From Chryseobacterium jejuense (lineage in GTDB: Bacteria; Bacteroidota; Bacteroidia; Flavobacteriales; Weeksellaceae): a stretch of 64,000 bases of DNA. Every line of letters starts with the position of its first letter. Position 1 is the stretch's first letter. The stretch is from the NCBI RefSeq assembly GCF_017877355.1, contig NZ_JAGIPR010000013.1:62001-126000 (forward strand). The letters run 5' to 3'. The notes under the pieces are model-generated. The model did not search any database. It was given only the letters and a program-made list of their open reading frames with translations, and was not told the DNA's origin. Position numbers and translations under genes: made by a program. Of this stretch, positions 9,609 to 17,663 are shown in pieces.

Positions 9609-10064
9609 TTATTTTTCCTTTATTAAAGGCATTTCATTATTTCCCGGGTTAATAAAATAGATTGGGTAACCGGAAATTAAATAAGTATTATCTGATTTTT
9701 CGATGTAAATAATTCCCATTTCATCCTCTAAAGAAGGGTTGAAAATGATTTTTATTTTATCATCATTGAGTTTTTCCGCCCGTATATGAGAATAGGATTC
9801 TTTATCTCCACCGTCATTAATCTGGATTGAAATATCATTTATTGATTTGATCGTAATATCATAGCTCGTTTTAATCTGATCTCTGTTGGATGCTTCAAAA
9901 TGATAATGTCCTTTCCAATGATTCGAAGCTCTTATAGATTTTGTTGGGTTATTCTGAGCTGTAGCTACTATATTTTCTGTGGGTTGAACAATTGCTTTAT
10001 GGTTGTCTTTCTTACAGGAAAAAAGAGTTATAAGCAGTAATTGGTTGATAATAATATTTTTCAA
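9609..10064 (-). CDS. Predicted lipoprotein, unknown function
   Basis: The 151-residue product starts MKNIIINQLLLITLFSCKK, a short signal with lipobox LFSC. The mature part is predicted to be mostly beta strands (HWKGHYHFEASNRDQIKTSY, then repeated short strands to KSDNTYLISGYPIYF). Small lipocalin-like or beta-sandwich lysozyme-inhibitor proteins have a similar size and look, but no inhibitor signature is visible. It follows the preceding lipoprotein stop by only two bases, so it is cotranscribed. A periplasmic protector role is possible and rests on context. Confidence 0.7.
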   Translation of the reverse strand: MKNIIINQLLLITLFSCKKDNHKAIVQPTENIVATAQNNPTKSIRASNHWKGHYHFEASNRDQIKTSYDITIKSINDISIQINDGGDKESYSHIRAEKLNDDKIKIIFNPSLEDEMGIIYIEKSDNTYLISGYPIYFINPGNNEMPLIKEK

Positions 10065-10066
10065 TT

Positions 10067-10564
10067 TTATTTACATGGCTCAAGAATCAAAGGAGTCTTA
10101 CCACCGTTTTCTTTTATGAGAAGGAAGTCATTGCCCACAAATTCTAGCTTTTGTTTTTTCATATTATATAATCCGGTCCATTGCAATTCTGCTTTTCCAT
10201 TTTTTTGCAGAATAAGTTTTCCAATCACCTTATCTTTTGAGATATCTTCATCTACAATTCTCAAATTCTCCTTATAGTAATCTTGCTGAGAGGCTAAACT
10301 TGCATACTTTAGAAGAAATTCATTTTTGTTGGATACCTTTTCGACTTTTAGGTTGATGTAAATAGCATTGAAATCATATAGAGATAAATACCCTTCGTTT
10401 TTATTGATCTCCAGTTCTGTTAATTCATTTTTACAAATTACAGCCCAGGTTCCTTTTAGATATGAAGGAATGGTGTCTTGCTCAGATTCTTTTAATTTGG
10501 TATTATTACAATTTAATAATAAGCCAAACAAAGACAATATAAAAGTTAAATAAGTCAATCTCAT
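10067..10564 (-). CDS. Predicted lipoprotein, short paralogue of the 359-residue lipoprotein two genes upstream
   Basis: The 165-residue product has a lipoprotein signal ending LLLNCNN. From residue 34 to the end it matches the last 132 residues of the protein at 11238-12317 without gaps, with about 19 mismatches by eye (roughly 85 per cent identity). Both end GGKTPLILEPCK. The shared region looks like a compact beta-rich domain (LYDFNAIYINLKVEK, KAELQW, KQKLEFVGNDFLLIKENG). The genes are separated by one unrelated lipoprotein gene, so this is a local duplication. Duplicated copies of this sort are typical of immunity genes, which is the inference I make here. Confidence 0.8.
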   Translation of the reverse strand: MRLTYLTFILSLFGLLLNCNNTKLKESEQDTIPSYLKGTWAVICKNELTELEINKNEGYLSLYDFNAIYINLKVEKVSNKNEFLLKYASLASQQDYYKENLRIVDEDISKDKVIGKLILQKNGKAELQWTGLYNMKKQKLEFVGNDFLLIKENGGKTPLILEPCK

Positions 10565-10602
10565 TGTTTCCAGAATTTTGAGTCTATCTTTAGAGAAACT
10601 AG

Positions 10603-11235
10603 TTATTGTTTTATATAATCAGAAATATTTTTAGTCATTGCTTCGTTGATGTTGATACTGTGTTTTAATTTAATCATCTTAGCATTTTCATCATAAAAGC
10701 TTTTTACTCCTATTTTAGCCAAATAAAAATTATCTTTTTTCCATTCAAATATTAACTGATAAATAGAACTTTCTGCTTTTTGGATTACATCTACTGAAAA
10801 AGAATTTTTGCCGATACGTTTGAAATCAGAATAAGCTTCCATGGGTTCATTGCATCTTAAACAAGGAATAATGTTCTTGTTACTGCTGATCTGAGTGTGT
10901 TTCTCATTGTTCTTACCAACAAGAATATCTAATGTCCTATAATATGAATCAATATTATTAAAATATTCATCACCCATAATCTCTTTTTCTTTTGAATTGG
11001 CGCGTATTAAAACTTTATCTTTTGTCTGATCATTGTTAAAATCAAAAATAAGACTGTCTAAAACCACTTCGTTGGAAGTAATAGCTATTGGAATATCATT
11101 TTGAGATTGAGCATTATGCTTTATAGCTGAAGTATCAGAGTTCATTACTTCAAATTGGGTGACCTCCTGTTTTGTTTCTTTGCAGGAGAAAAATAATATG
11201 AGCCAGATAATAAAAAATATTTGTGTTTTTATCAT
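10603..11235 (-). CDS. Predicted lipoprotein, unknown function
   Basis: The 210-residue product has the signal MIKTQIFFIIWLILFFSC. The mature part has an aspartate-rich segment (DSLIFDFNNDQTKDKVLIRA) of the kind seen in FG-GAP-like or calcium-binding loops near a strand, then CLRCNEP with a cysteine pair, then a beta-rich tail. No enzyme signature is visible. It lies between the two duplicated lipoproteins, two bases after the 359-residue gene and 38 before the short paralogue, so it belongs to the same operon and probably the same compartment. Confidence 0.7.
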   Translation of the reverse strand: MIKTQIFFIIWLILFFSCKETKQEVTQFEVMNSDTSAIKHNAQSQNDIPIAITSNEVVLDSLIFDFNNDQTKDKVLIRANSKEKEIMGDEYFNNIDSYYRTLDILVGKNNEKHTQISSNKNIIPCLRCNEPMEAYSDFKRIGKNSFSVDVIQKAESSIYQLIFEWKKDNFYLAKIGVKSFYDENAKMIKLKHSININEAMTKNISDYIKQ

Positions 11236-11237
11236 TT

Positions 11238-12317
11238 TTATTTACAGGGTTCAAGAATTAATGGTGTTTTACCACCGTTTTCTTTAATGAGAAGAAAATC
11301 ATTGCCTACAAATTCTAATTTTTGTTTTTTCATATTATATAAACCAATCCATTGCAGTTCTGCTTTCCCGCTGTTTTGCAGAATCAGTTTTCCAATAACC
11401 TTATCTTTTGAGATCTCGTCATCTATAATTTTTAAATTCTCCTTATAATAATCTTCCTGAGAAGCTACACTTGCATACTTCAAAAGATATTCTTTTTTGT
11501 TGGATGACTTTTCTACCTTTAGGTTGATGTAAATAGCATTGAAGTCATATAGGGATAAAAAGCCTTCGTTTTTATTAATTTTCAGTACTGTTAATTCATT
11601 CTCACAGATTACGCCCCACATTCCTTTTAAATCTGAGGGATAAGTTTTTAAATTCTGAGAGCTTCCTCCTTTTTTATAGAAGTTGATTTTTTCAATTTCT
11701 TCATTTGCAATTGGGTCGGGTTCAGGATAAGATATTTCTGAAAATAGCAGATCATTATTTCCTTGTTTCACATAAATTCCTGGAGTTTTGGTTTTACCCT
11801 GTTTCAAAAAATAAATACGTTTTTCAGGAGGTGTATTTTTAATTTTATTAAAAATATCATTATTGTAGGTATGATTACCCAAATATTTGTAAGTTCCATC
11901 CTGAGAAAATTCTAAAAGGGTAAACGTTGTAAATCCTTCGCTGAATGTAGGTAATAGAATGTCATACTTATTATTTCGTTTAAATAATAGAATTTCTTTC
12001 GTTGTATCAAGATTCTCTGAATGAATAAAGTCAAAAGCTATAGGAAATTGTATGATATGATCATTTACTTCTAAAAAAGAGTTTCCTCCTTTAAACGTGT
12101 ACATAACTAATGGAATGATACTATTTTTCAGTTGATGAACTACTATTTGATCATCTTCTTTAGAAATAATTGATTTTAAATCAACTGTTTCATAAGTATC
12201 TGATTTTATCTTACTATTATTTGCGTTAGTGGCTGTCTGGCTGGAGCTTTTTGTACAGGAGCACAAAAAGATGCAAATTATTAAATACTTGAATATATTA
12301 AGGTGCTTTGTAATCAT
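11238..12317 (-). CDS. Lipoprotein next to the peptidoglycan hydrolase; candidate immunity protein
   Basis: The 359-residue product has a lipoprotein signal ending in CIFLCSC. Residues about 40-220 form an N-terminal domain of unknown type, and the last 132 residues form the domain duplicated as a stand-alone lipoprotein at 10067-10564. The gene starts three bases after the stop of the hydrolase gene. The gene directly behind a secreted toxin is usually its immunity gene, and a periplasmic lipoprotein is in the right place to block a cell-wall hydrolase. No family hit to a known inhibitor is visible, so the role is inferred from position. Confidence 0.75.
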   Translation of the reverse strand: MITKHLNIFKYLIICIFLCSCTKSSSQTATNANNSKIKSDTYETVDLKSIISKEDDQIVVHQLKNSIIPLVMYTFKGGNSFLEVNDHIIQFPIAFDFIHSENLDTTKEILLFKRNNKYDILLPTFSEGFTTFTLLEFSQDGTYKYLGNHTYNNDIFNKIKNTPPEKRIYFLKQGKTKTPGIYVKQGNNDLLFSEISYPEPDPIANEEIEKINFYKKGGSSQNLKTYPSDLKGMWGVICENELTVLKINKNEGFLSLYDFNAIYINLKVEKSSNKKEYLLKYASVASQEDYYKENLKIIDDEISKDKVIGKLILQNSGKAELQWIGLYNMKKQKLEFVGNDFLLIKENGGKTPLILEPCK

Positions 12318-12320
12318 TTT

Positions 12321-15300
12321 TTATTTTTGAAAAGTTGATTGATTGTAATGTGTTAGTTTTTCTTTTCCGTTAACTTCTTTAATCTTTCCTCTGTTTTTCT
12401 CTTGTTCTTGTTCTTTTCTTTCTGCTTCTGACTGATTTTCATAAGTTTTATAACTAATGAAATATGCAGGATTCATACGATAGTCTGTACCTACTTGCAT
12501 TTTATAATTGCAAAATATTTCGAAATGTAAATGCGGAGCTCTGGTTCCATCAGTAACGCCAGATCTTCCTGTAGTACCCAGAATATCACCAGATTTTATA
12601 GCTTGACCAAATGTAAATTCCTTTACTGAATCCAGATGACCATAAAACAAATAAATATCTCCATTCTCATTCCAATAGCGACCATGTTCCTGTTCTCTCG
12701 ATGTCTGCTTGGTATATTGTTTTTTCATGGCCATAAATGCTTTTGGATCATCTACTTTTATAGTTATTGTATTACCATAACCTCCATGCCAGCATCTATG
12801 ATATACAGTTCCGTCAACACAAGCATAAATATTGGTTCCTGTTTTAGCGAATAAATCTAGGCCTGTATGAGGTCTACCTACTTCTTTTCTAATATCTGTT
12901 CCAAATAATCCCCATATTTTGCCTAGAGGTTCAACATCACCTCCGTTTTGCATATATAATGAGCATCTTGGATTATCTACAGGATCATGCCATTTGCCAT
13001 CTGAAGGAACCTTTTCTACAGGACTACACTCATTAACTTTAAATACTTCTATTCCTTTTTCAAAATATTTTTTAGCGTCTTTCCATCCAGCAATACCTCC
13101 ATTTACTTTAGCTCTGATCTTTTGAATACTATCATCATCAGATTTTTTTATCTCGTCTGCTACTTTCCATATTTCATTGTTTTCCCAATAAGCAAGAGCA
13201 GAAAGAACTGCATATTTTACTTCTTTTACTTTATCAGGATTGGCCTCTAAATCAATATAGTCATCCGGGAATATTTCTTTAAGTTTAAGAGATGCTTTTC
13301 TGTAGTTTTCTCTTCCTGTTAACTGCTTTAGACCCCGGCCTCTAAATTTATATCCATCTCCACTTGCCTCATTTCCGTTTCCATTACCTTTTCCATTCTC
13401 AGCAGCATATAGGAAATTTAATAACTTTATTTGTGGTCTTTGTGCACAAAACTCTTCAATTTGTCCTCTTCTTTCTAATTTACCACTTCTATCTCCAAAT
13501 ATACCTTTATTTCGGATGTTTGTTGGAGTATACGGATTGACATCGGTTTCAACAATCCAGGATGTATTGATTCCTAGTGTCTCTGCTCCAACCTGAGCAA
13601 AGAAATGGGCTTTCCGTAAGCAGGTATCTAAATGGATCGGTTTATCTGTATTCTTTCTTTGTTGGATATACTGGTTGAGATATTTTGCGATCTCTTCCCT
13701 ATAAGCAGTAGAGGCTGGATGAACTCCAAAAAGATCTTCTATGAGTTTTAATGTAATCTCTGCTTCACATCTCGGACACTTATTCCCAATCTGGAAATAA
13801 GCTCCTTCTTTATTCAGAAACTTTTTATCATGCTGCTTTTGCCCCTGAGCTTTAGCATGAAGGTACAGGAATTCCGGTACTTTTTTCAGGAGCTTAAAGG
13901 TAATGGTATCTCCGGCCTGATAATTTTTTATGACTAAAACTTTTTTTATTTCTTCTTCGCTGGACGTTTTGCCGTTTTCTATTTTAGGATTTTTGGCATT
14001 TCCTTTCTGGGCATTTGAGAGGATGGTTTTAGCTATGGAAGCCTTTTGGGTTTCATTAGTTATGTTGGTAGCACTTCCAAATGTATAGGTGTAAGTTCCG
14101 TCTTCTTTTCCTTTGTTTATCTTATCTTGCCACTGTTTCAGCTCTTCTTCGGATTTCGGGCGGAGATGGATTGGAATTTGGACAATATTGTTTTTTACGA
14201 TTCCTGTGAATACTGTTTTTTCAGTTCCCGGAACAGCTTGTCCGGCAGGTGTTTTTTGTTCCATCTGTTCTTCGGTAATTTCCAAAACAGGAAGAACAGC
14301 ATCTGGAGCACCTTTAATAAGCCCATCTTTTTCTTTGATGGAGATAGTCACCTGTTTTCCGTCAAGAAGCATGGTTCTGGCTACCAGGTACAATTTACTA
14401 TCTAATGGGGCACTGTCTACTTTCTTAAAGTCAACACCCAGTTTGAACGTTTTAAAGGTAACGGTCTTTTGATTTGTAGTATCTTTTCCATAAGCTTCAG
14501 CAGTTAATGCTGCTGTAATTACTTCCAGTGTAGTATATTTCTTTTGAGACTTCAGGCTATCTTTTATTTTACCAAGAATAGTCTTAGCCACTTTATTTTT
14601 CTCTTCAGCAGTAGAGGTTTTGTTACCACTCTTGCTTCCTCCGAAGGTATATGTATGGGAGCCATCTTCCTCACCAGTTTCTTTGATATATTCTTTTTTA
14701 GCAAAATAAGCATCCAGAAGTTCTTCAATATTTACAGGATTAACTGTGGAAGGGGAAACTCCTCCAGGAGCTGCAGGGGTAGGTGGCTGTGTATTATGAG
14801 CACTCCCGTGAGCTGATTGTGGATCAGGTTCAGGTTGTGCCGGAGCTGGGGCAGGTTGTGGCTGTTGGGGCTGAGGCTGCTGCTGTTGAGGTCGTTGTGG
14901 CTGTTGAGGTTGCTGAGGTTGTGATGGTTGTGGTTGTGGTTGTGGTTGTGGTTGTGGTTGTGGTTGTGGTTGTGGTTGTGGTTGTCCTGATGGAGGACGC
15001 AATTCCCCAGGAGTATTTACATTGACATTATTGGTTGCATGCTTTCTATTGGAATAATACTCCACAGTTACATAGAATTCAAGTTGCTGAGGGTCGGTTT
15101 CTCCTTCCATAGCTTTTCTCATGAGGGCTTTCGTCAGCATGAATTCTGCTCTGGCAGTTCCGTTAATGACCTTGGCTCTTTTATTCTCTATAGACTGATT
15201 GCTATTATTATGTCCTGAATCTCTGGAATCATCCTCCCAAAGAGTAAACATCAGATATTGCCCTTCCAGATTCATACATTTGGCTTCAGCAATCAGTTTT

Positions 15301-15680
15301 TCCGTAAAACTAAAAACTGTTCCGGGGGTATCATCTATATATTTTAATTCAACTTTATTGATTCTTGGGATATCACTAGGCTGTGGTTGTACCTCTAAGG
15401 CCATGGGAGTTCTTCCTTCAGGATTGTGAAGATAGGCTTCAATTCTGAAGGTATCTTTGTAAGCATTTGTATTAAAAGTAAAACTGCTTACTCCTGTTTT
15501 CTTGATATTAGTGGGAACAAATCTTCCATCTACTTTTTTGAACAGGTGCCAAGTGACGAGTGCTGGGTTTCTTTTTTCTAATGGAGTAGCAGGATACCAT
15601 TCATCAATTTTGTAGGTAACACGTTCTCCAACCTTTGGTTTTGTATTTCCCGATATTTTATAAATTCCTTGTTTAGACAT
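12321..15680 (-). CDS. Two-headed peptidoglycan hydrolase (GH19-like and M23), likely contractile-system effector
   Basis: The protein has 1,119 residues. Residues 1-220 form an Ig-like binding region (PKVGERVTYKIDEWYPATPL). Residues 231-286 are a proline-glutamine linker. From 310 to 640 there are two copies of a module with DGSHTYTFG and DGTYTYTFG, each followed by AKTIL. From about 650 to 870 there is a GH19/lysozyme-like domain with AQVGAET near residue 698 and FRGRGLKQLTGRENY near 778. From about 930 to 1060 there is an M23 endopeptidase with HTGLD near 937 and HLHFE near 1050, both zinc-ligand motifs intact. No signal peptide is seen, which fits delivery by a secretion machine. Together the two enzymes would cut the glycan strand and the peptide. 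It lies 17 bases behind the PAAR-like gene. Confidence 0.85.
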   Translation of the reverse strand: MSKQGIYKISGNTKPKVGERVTYKIDEWYPATPLEKRNPALVTWHLFKKVDGRFVPTNIKKTGVSSFTFNTNAYKDTFRIEAYLHNPEGRTPMALEVQPQPSDIPRINKVELKYIDDTPGTVFSFTEKLIAEAKCMNLEGQYLMFTLWEDDSRDSGHNNSNQSIENKRAKVINGTARAEFMLTKALMRKAMEGETDPQQLEFYVTVEYYSNRKHATNNVNVNTPGELRPPSGQPQPQPQPQPQPQPQPQPQPSQPQQPQQPQRPQQQQPQPQQPQPAPAPAQPEPDPQSAHGSAHNTQPPTPAAPGGVSPSTVNPVNIEELLDAYFAKKEYIKETGEEDGSHTYTFGGSKSGNKTSTAEEKNKVAKTILGKIKDSLKSQKKYTTLEVITAALTAEAYGKDTTNQKTVTFKTFKLGVDFKKVDSAPLDSKLYLVARTMLLDGKQVTISIKEKDGLIKGAPDAVLPVLEITEEQMEQKTPAGQAVPGTEKTVFTGIVKNNIVQIPIHLRPKSEEELKQWQDKINKGKEDGTYTYTFGSATNITNETQKASIAKTILSNAQKGNAKNPKIENGKTSSEEEIKKVLVIKNYQAGDTITFKLLKKVPEFLYLHAKAQGQKQHDKKFLNKEGAYFQIGNKCPRCEAEITLKLIEDLFGVHPASTAYREEIAKYLNQYIQQRKNTDKPIHLDTCLRKAHFFAQVGAETLGINTSWIVETDVNPYTPTNIRNKGIFGDRSGKLERRGQIEEFCAQRPQIKLLNFLYAAENGKGNGNGNEASGDGYKFRGRGLKQLTGRENYRKASLKLKEIFPDDYIDLEANPDKVKEVKYAVLSALAYWENNEIWKVADEIKKSDDDSIQKIRAKVNGGIAGWKDAKKYFEKGIEVFKVNECSPVEKVPSDGKWHDPVDNPRCSLYMQNGGDVEPLGKIWGLFGTDIRKEVGRPHTGLDLFAKTGTNIYACVDGTVYHRCWHGGYGNTITIKVDDPKAFMAMKKQYTKQTSREQEHGRYWNENGDIYLFYGHLDSVKEFTFGQAIKSGDILGTTGRSGVTDGTRAPHLHFEIFCNYKMQVGTDYRMNPAYFISYKTYENQSEAERKEQEQEKNRGKIKEVNGKEKLTHYNQSTFQK
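14926..14986. repeat. Hexanucleotide repeat encoding a proline-glutamine linker
   Basis: About ten tandem copies of a GTTGTG unit (plus strand) are uninterrupted here and flanked by degenerate copies out to about 14820. On the coding strand they spell alternating Pro-Gln. Because the unit is six bases, slippage changes linker length without shifting the frame. Confidence 0.9.
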
Positions 15681-15697
15681 GGCTGAAAAGTTTTTAA

Positions 15698-16201
15698 TTA
15701 ATAAGCATCCACTTCATCATCTTCTGTCTCCTTCTGAAATTCTTTTAAATTTACAAAAGGATTGATATTATGCTGCTCTTGTGGATCAGCATTTTTTACA
15801 TTCTGTTTGCTCATTGAGGCGGATTGCCCATGCTCCATAATGGTAATTTTTCCACCAGTAGAACACATCAGTTCTGACATCTCTGTGACACAGCTATTGC
15901 CCATCACTTTTACTTTGTCATAAGTTTTCTGCCATATGCCGGCAGGAGCGTAAGCACAAGGAAGATATCCTCCTGATGTTGGTTTCAATTTACATTTTCC
16001 AAAGCTTGGGCCCTGAGGATTAAATTGAAGATCTTGTTCGGTGACAGCCAAAAAATCAGCCTGCCCCTCTGCATTATTCCAATAATGTTTCTGATGGGTA
16101 GTTACTTTAAACTGTGGGAATTGATCTCCCTGATTACATTGTGCTTTCCCTTTCTGAATGACAAAGTGTTTTCCGTCATGTGGGGATGCGGATTCGGACA
16201 T
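15698..16201 (-). CDS. PAAR-like protein (DUF4280)
   Basis: The 167-residue product matches the DUF4280 PAAR-like family: GKAQCNQGDQFPQFKV at the start, FGKCKLKPTSGGYLPC, then VKVMGNSCVTEMSELMCSTG and GKITIMEHGQ. Conserved cysteines and glycine turns recur as in proteins that cap the spike of type VI and related contractile systems. Spike-capping proteins usually sit next to the effector they load, and the hydrolase gene follows after 17 bases. The tail (about 130-167) is polar and may contact that cargo. No other sheath or spike genes are in the window, so the machinery must be elsewhere. Confidence 0.8.
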   Translation of the reverse strand: MSESASPHDGKHFVIQKGKAQCNQGDQFPQFKVTTHQKHYWNNAEGQADFLAVTEQDLQFNPQGPSFGKCKLKPTSGGYLPCAYAPAGIWQKTYDKVKVMGNSCVTEMSELMCSTGGKITIMEHGQSASMSKQNVKNADPQEQHNINPFVNLKEFQKETEDDEVDAY

Positions 16202-16240
16202 ATTGTGTGGTTTTATTGGTGTTGTATCAAAGATACTAAT

Positions 16241-17314
16241 TTATTTTAATTGCTTTTCCATTGTGAAAATATTCTGCTCTGTTACATCTCCAATCTGAAT
16301 TTCAAATTGTGCGGTGACCTTTTGAACCATCAAACTGGTAAGATTTAGAGTATATTCAGCTTCATGACGGCAGGCAACTGAATACTCATTGATAGGAGAC
16401 TGTTCATGATATTCGTAATCTTTATCATAAAGCTGATTCAGATTTCTGTAATCGCAGGAATTTCCAAATTGTTTAATCCTTACTATATCATTGTCCTGAT
16501 CTTTAGGAAAAATACGATTATAAAGCTCAAAACGGATAGGAGAGGCAGTTGATAGCCATGGAATAAATTCATGGTAGACATCAGAGTCTGTCCAGTCTTT
16601 ATACTTTGCTCTGTAAAAAGAGCCAAAAAGAAACTGAACAGGCAATGTATTTCTGATGCTTACTAAAATCTGATGACTGTCTTCAGCCGTTTTTTTCAGG
16701 TGATCAATGTAAGATGCAGAAAGCTCATCTGTAAAATATTTTTTTAAAGCATCCAGTTCACTTTTGATAACTGTTTCTGAATGAAAGAATTTCGTCTCTG
16801 TAATTTTGCCAGTTTTGTTTACCCTGATTTCTACAGGAAATAATATTGCTGCAGAGGCTTTTGATAAGCTTGAAACTTTACTGTCTGATTCTGTTCCATT
16901 TTTATGAGAACCAAATATTTGTAATGAAAAGAAATGATCATCCTGCTCAGCTCTCAGATATTTGAGTTCAGTTTGGTATGAATAGCTTGTCTGGACACTT
17001 CCATTTTCGAGCTTTTGAAGTGTTATTGTGTAAACTCCACTTAGTAAAGGTATTGGATGGGGTATTTTTCCATGAGGCGGATGGTAGTATAAACTATCTC
17101 CGTTTTTATTGATCTCTTGATTGAGTTTACTGATTTCATCACCAAAGGGAATAAGAAGCAGCGTTCCTGGGTTCATTTTCACCGGTTCTGCAAGCCTGTC
17201 ATATACAGCGCAATGCTTGTTATGAAATTCTTTAAGATATATTGGATTTTCTACTTTCAGATCAGATGCAATTTTTTCCAAAGTATCGCCTGGAAGTGTC
17301 ATATAAGTAATCAT
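16241..17314 (-). CDS. LysM-domain protein, first gene of the effector operon
   Basis: The 357-residue product starts with a LysM motif (MTLPGDTLEKIASDLKVENP followed by NPGTLLLIPFGD, residues 5-55). The rest, to residue 357, is a domain of unknown type made of strands and polar helices. LysM in contractile systems often belongs to baseplate or tail adaptor proteins as well as to cell-wall binding proteins. No signal peptide is seen. It precedes the PAAR-like gene by 39 bases and begins the nine-gene run. An adaptor that attaches the spike or effector is the role I favour, with moderate certainty. Confidence 0.7.
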   Translation of the reverse strand: MITYMTLPGDTLEKIASDLKVENPIYLKEFHNKHCAVYDRLAEPVKMNPGTLLLIPFGDEISKLNQEINKNGDSLYYHPPHGKIPHPIPLLSGVYTITLQKLENGSVQTSYSYQTELKYLRAEQDDHFFSLQIFGSHKNGTESDSKVSSLSKASAAILFPVEIRVNKTGKITETKFFHSETVIKSELDALKKYFTDELSASYIDHLKKTAEDSHQILVSIRNTLPVQFLFGSFYRAKYKDWTDSDVYHEFIPWLSTASPIRFELYNRIFPKDQDNDIVRIKQFGNSCDYRNLNQLYDKDYEYHEQSPINEYSVACRHEAEYTLNLTSLMVQKVTAQFEIQIGDVTEQNIFTMEKQLK

Positions 17315-17663
17315 GTGATTGGTGATTAATGATTATTAAAATACTGAGATTCATTTCTCAGCGTGTAATTTAGAAAAAATCTCACAAAAAAACCTTCCAA
17401 ATCATGTGAAAGGTTTATTAATAAAGTAATTATCCCTGAAATCAGGGAGTAATTTTATACTTTGGATATACTTAATCTGGTGAGAATTTTTTTCTATTCT
17501 GATTTTATTCTGCTTGTATGAATATATCCTTCTTTCTTCAAGTAAAACAAACATTAAATATAGATATGTGTTTACTTCCATTTCCCCTATCTATTAAACT
17601 CACCAACACAAAAAAAACCTTTCAGATCATCTGAAAGGTTTTTGATATTGTATGAATAACTTT
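17315..17663. other. Leader region with four stem-loops between nuoN and the effector operon
   Basis: No gene is visible. Stems are seen at 17344-17361 (CTGAGA and TCTCAG), 17391-17413 (an imperfect CCTT/AAGG stem), 17433-17448 (TCCCTGA and TCAGGGA, extended by AATTA/TAATT with a bulged G) and 17617-17645 (the nuo terminator). The 17391 stem resembles a decayed copy of the nuo terminator. The promoter of the effector operon should lie here on the minus strand, but I found no exact TTTG/TAnnTTTG pair. Confidence 0.65.
17617..17645 (-). terminator. Terminator of the nuo operon
   Basis: AACCTTTCAGAT at 17617-17628 pairs exactly with ATCTGAAAGGTT at 17630-17641, flanked by A7 on one side and T5 on the other, so it can stop transcription on both strands. 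It lies just past the nuoN stop at 17664. Confidence 0.85.

Noticed and set aside
14783..15025. A plus-strand frame rich in valine across the linker repeat
   Set aside because: It is the opposite-strand reading of the proline-glutamine repeat, and the minus-strand protein is clearly real.
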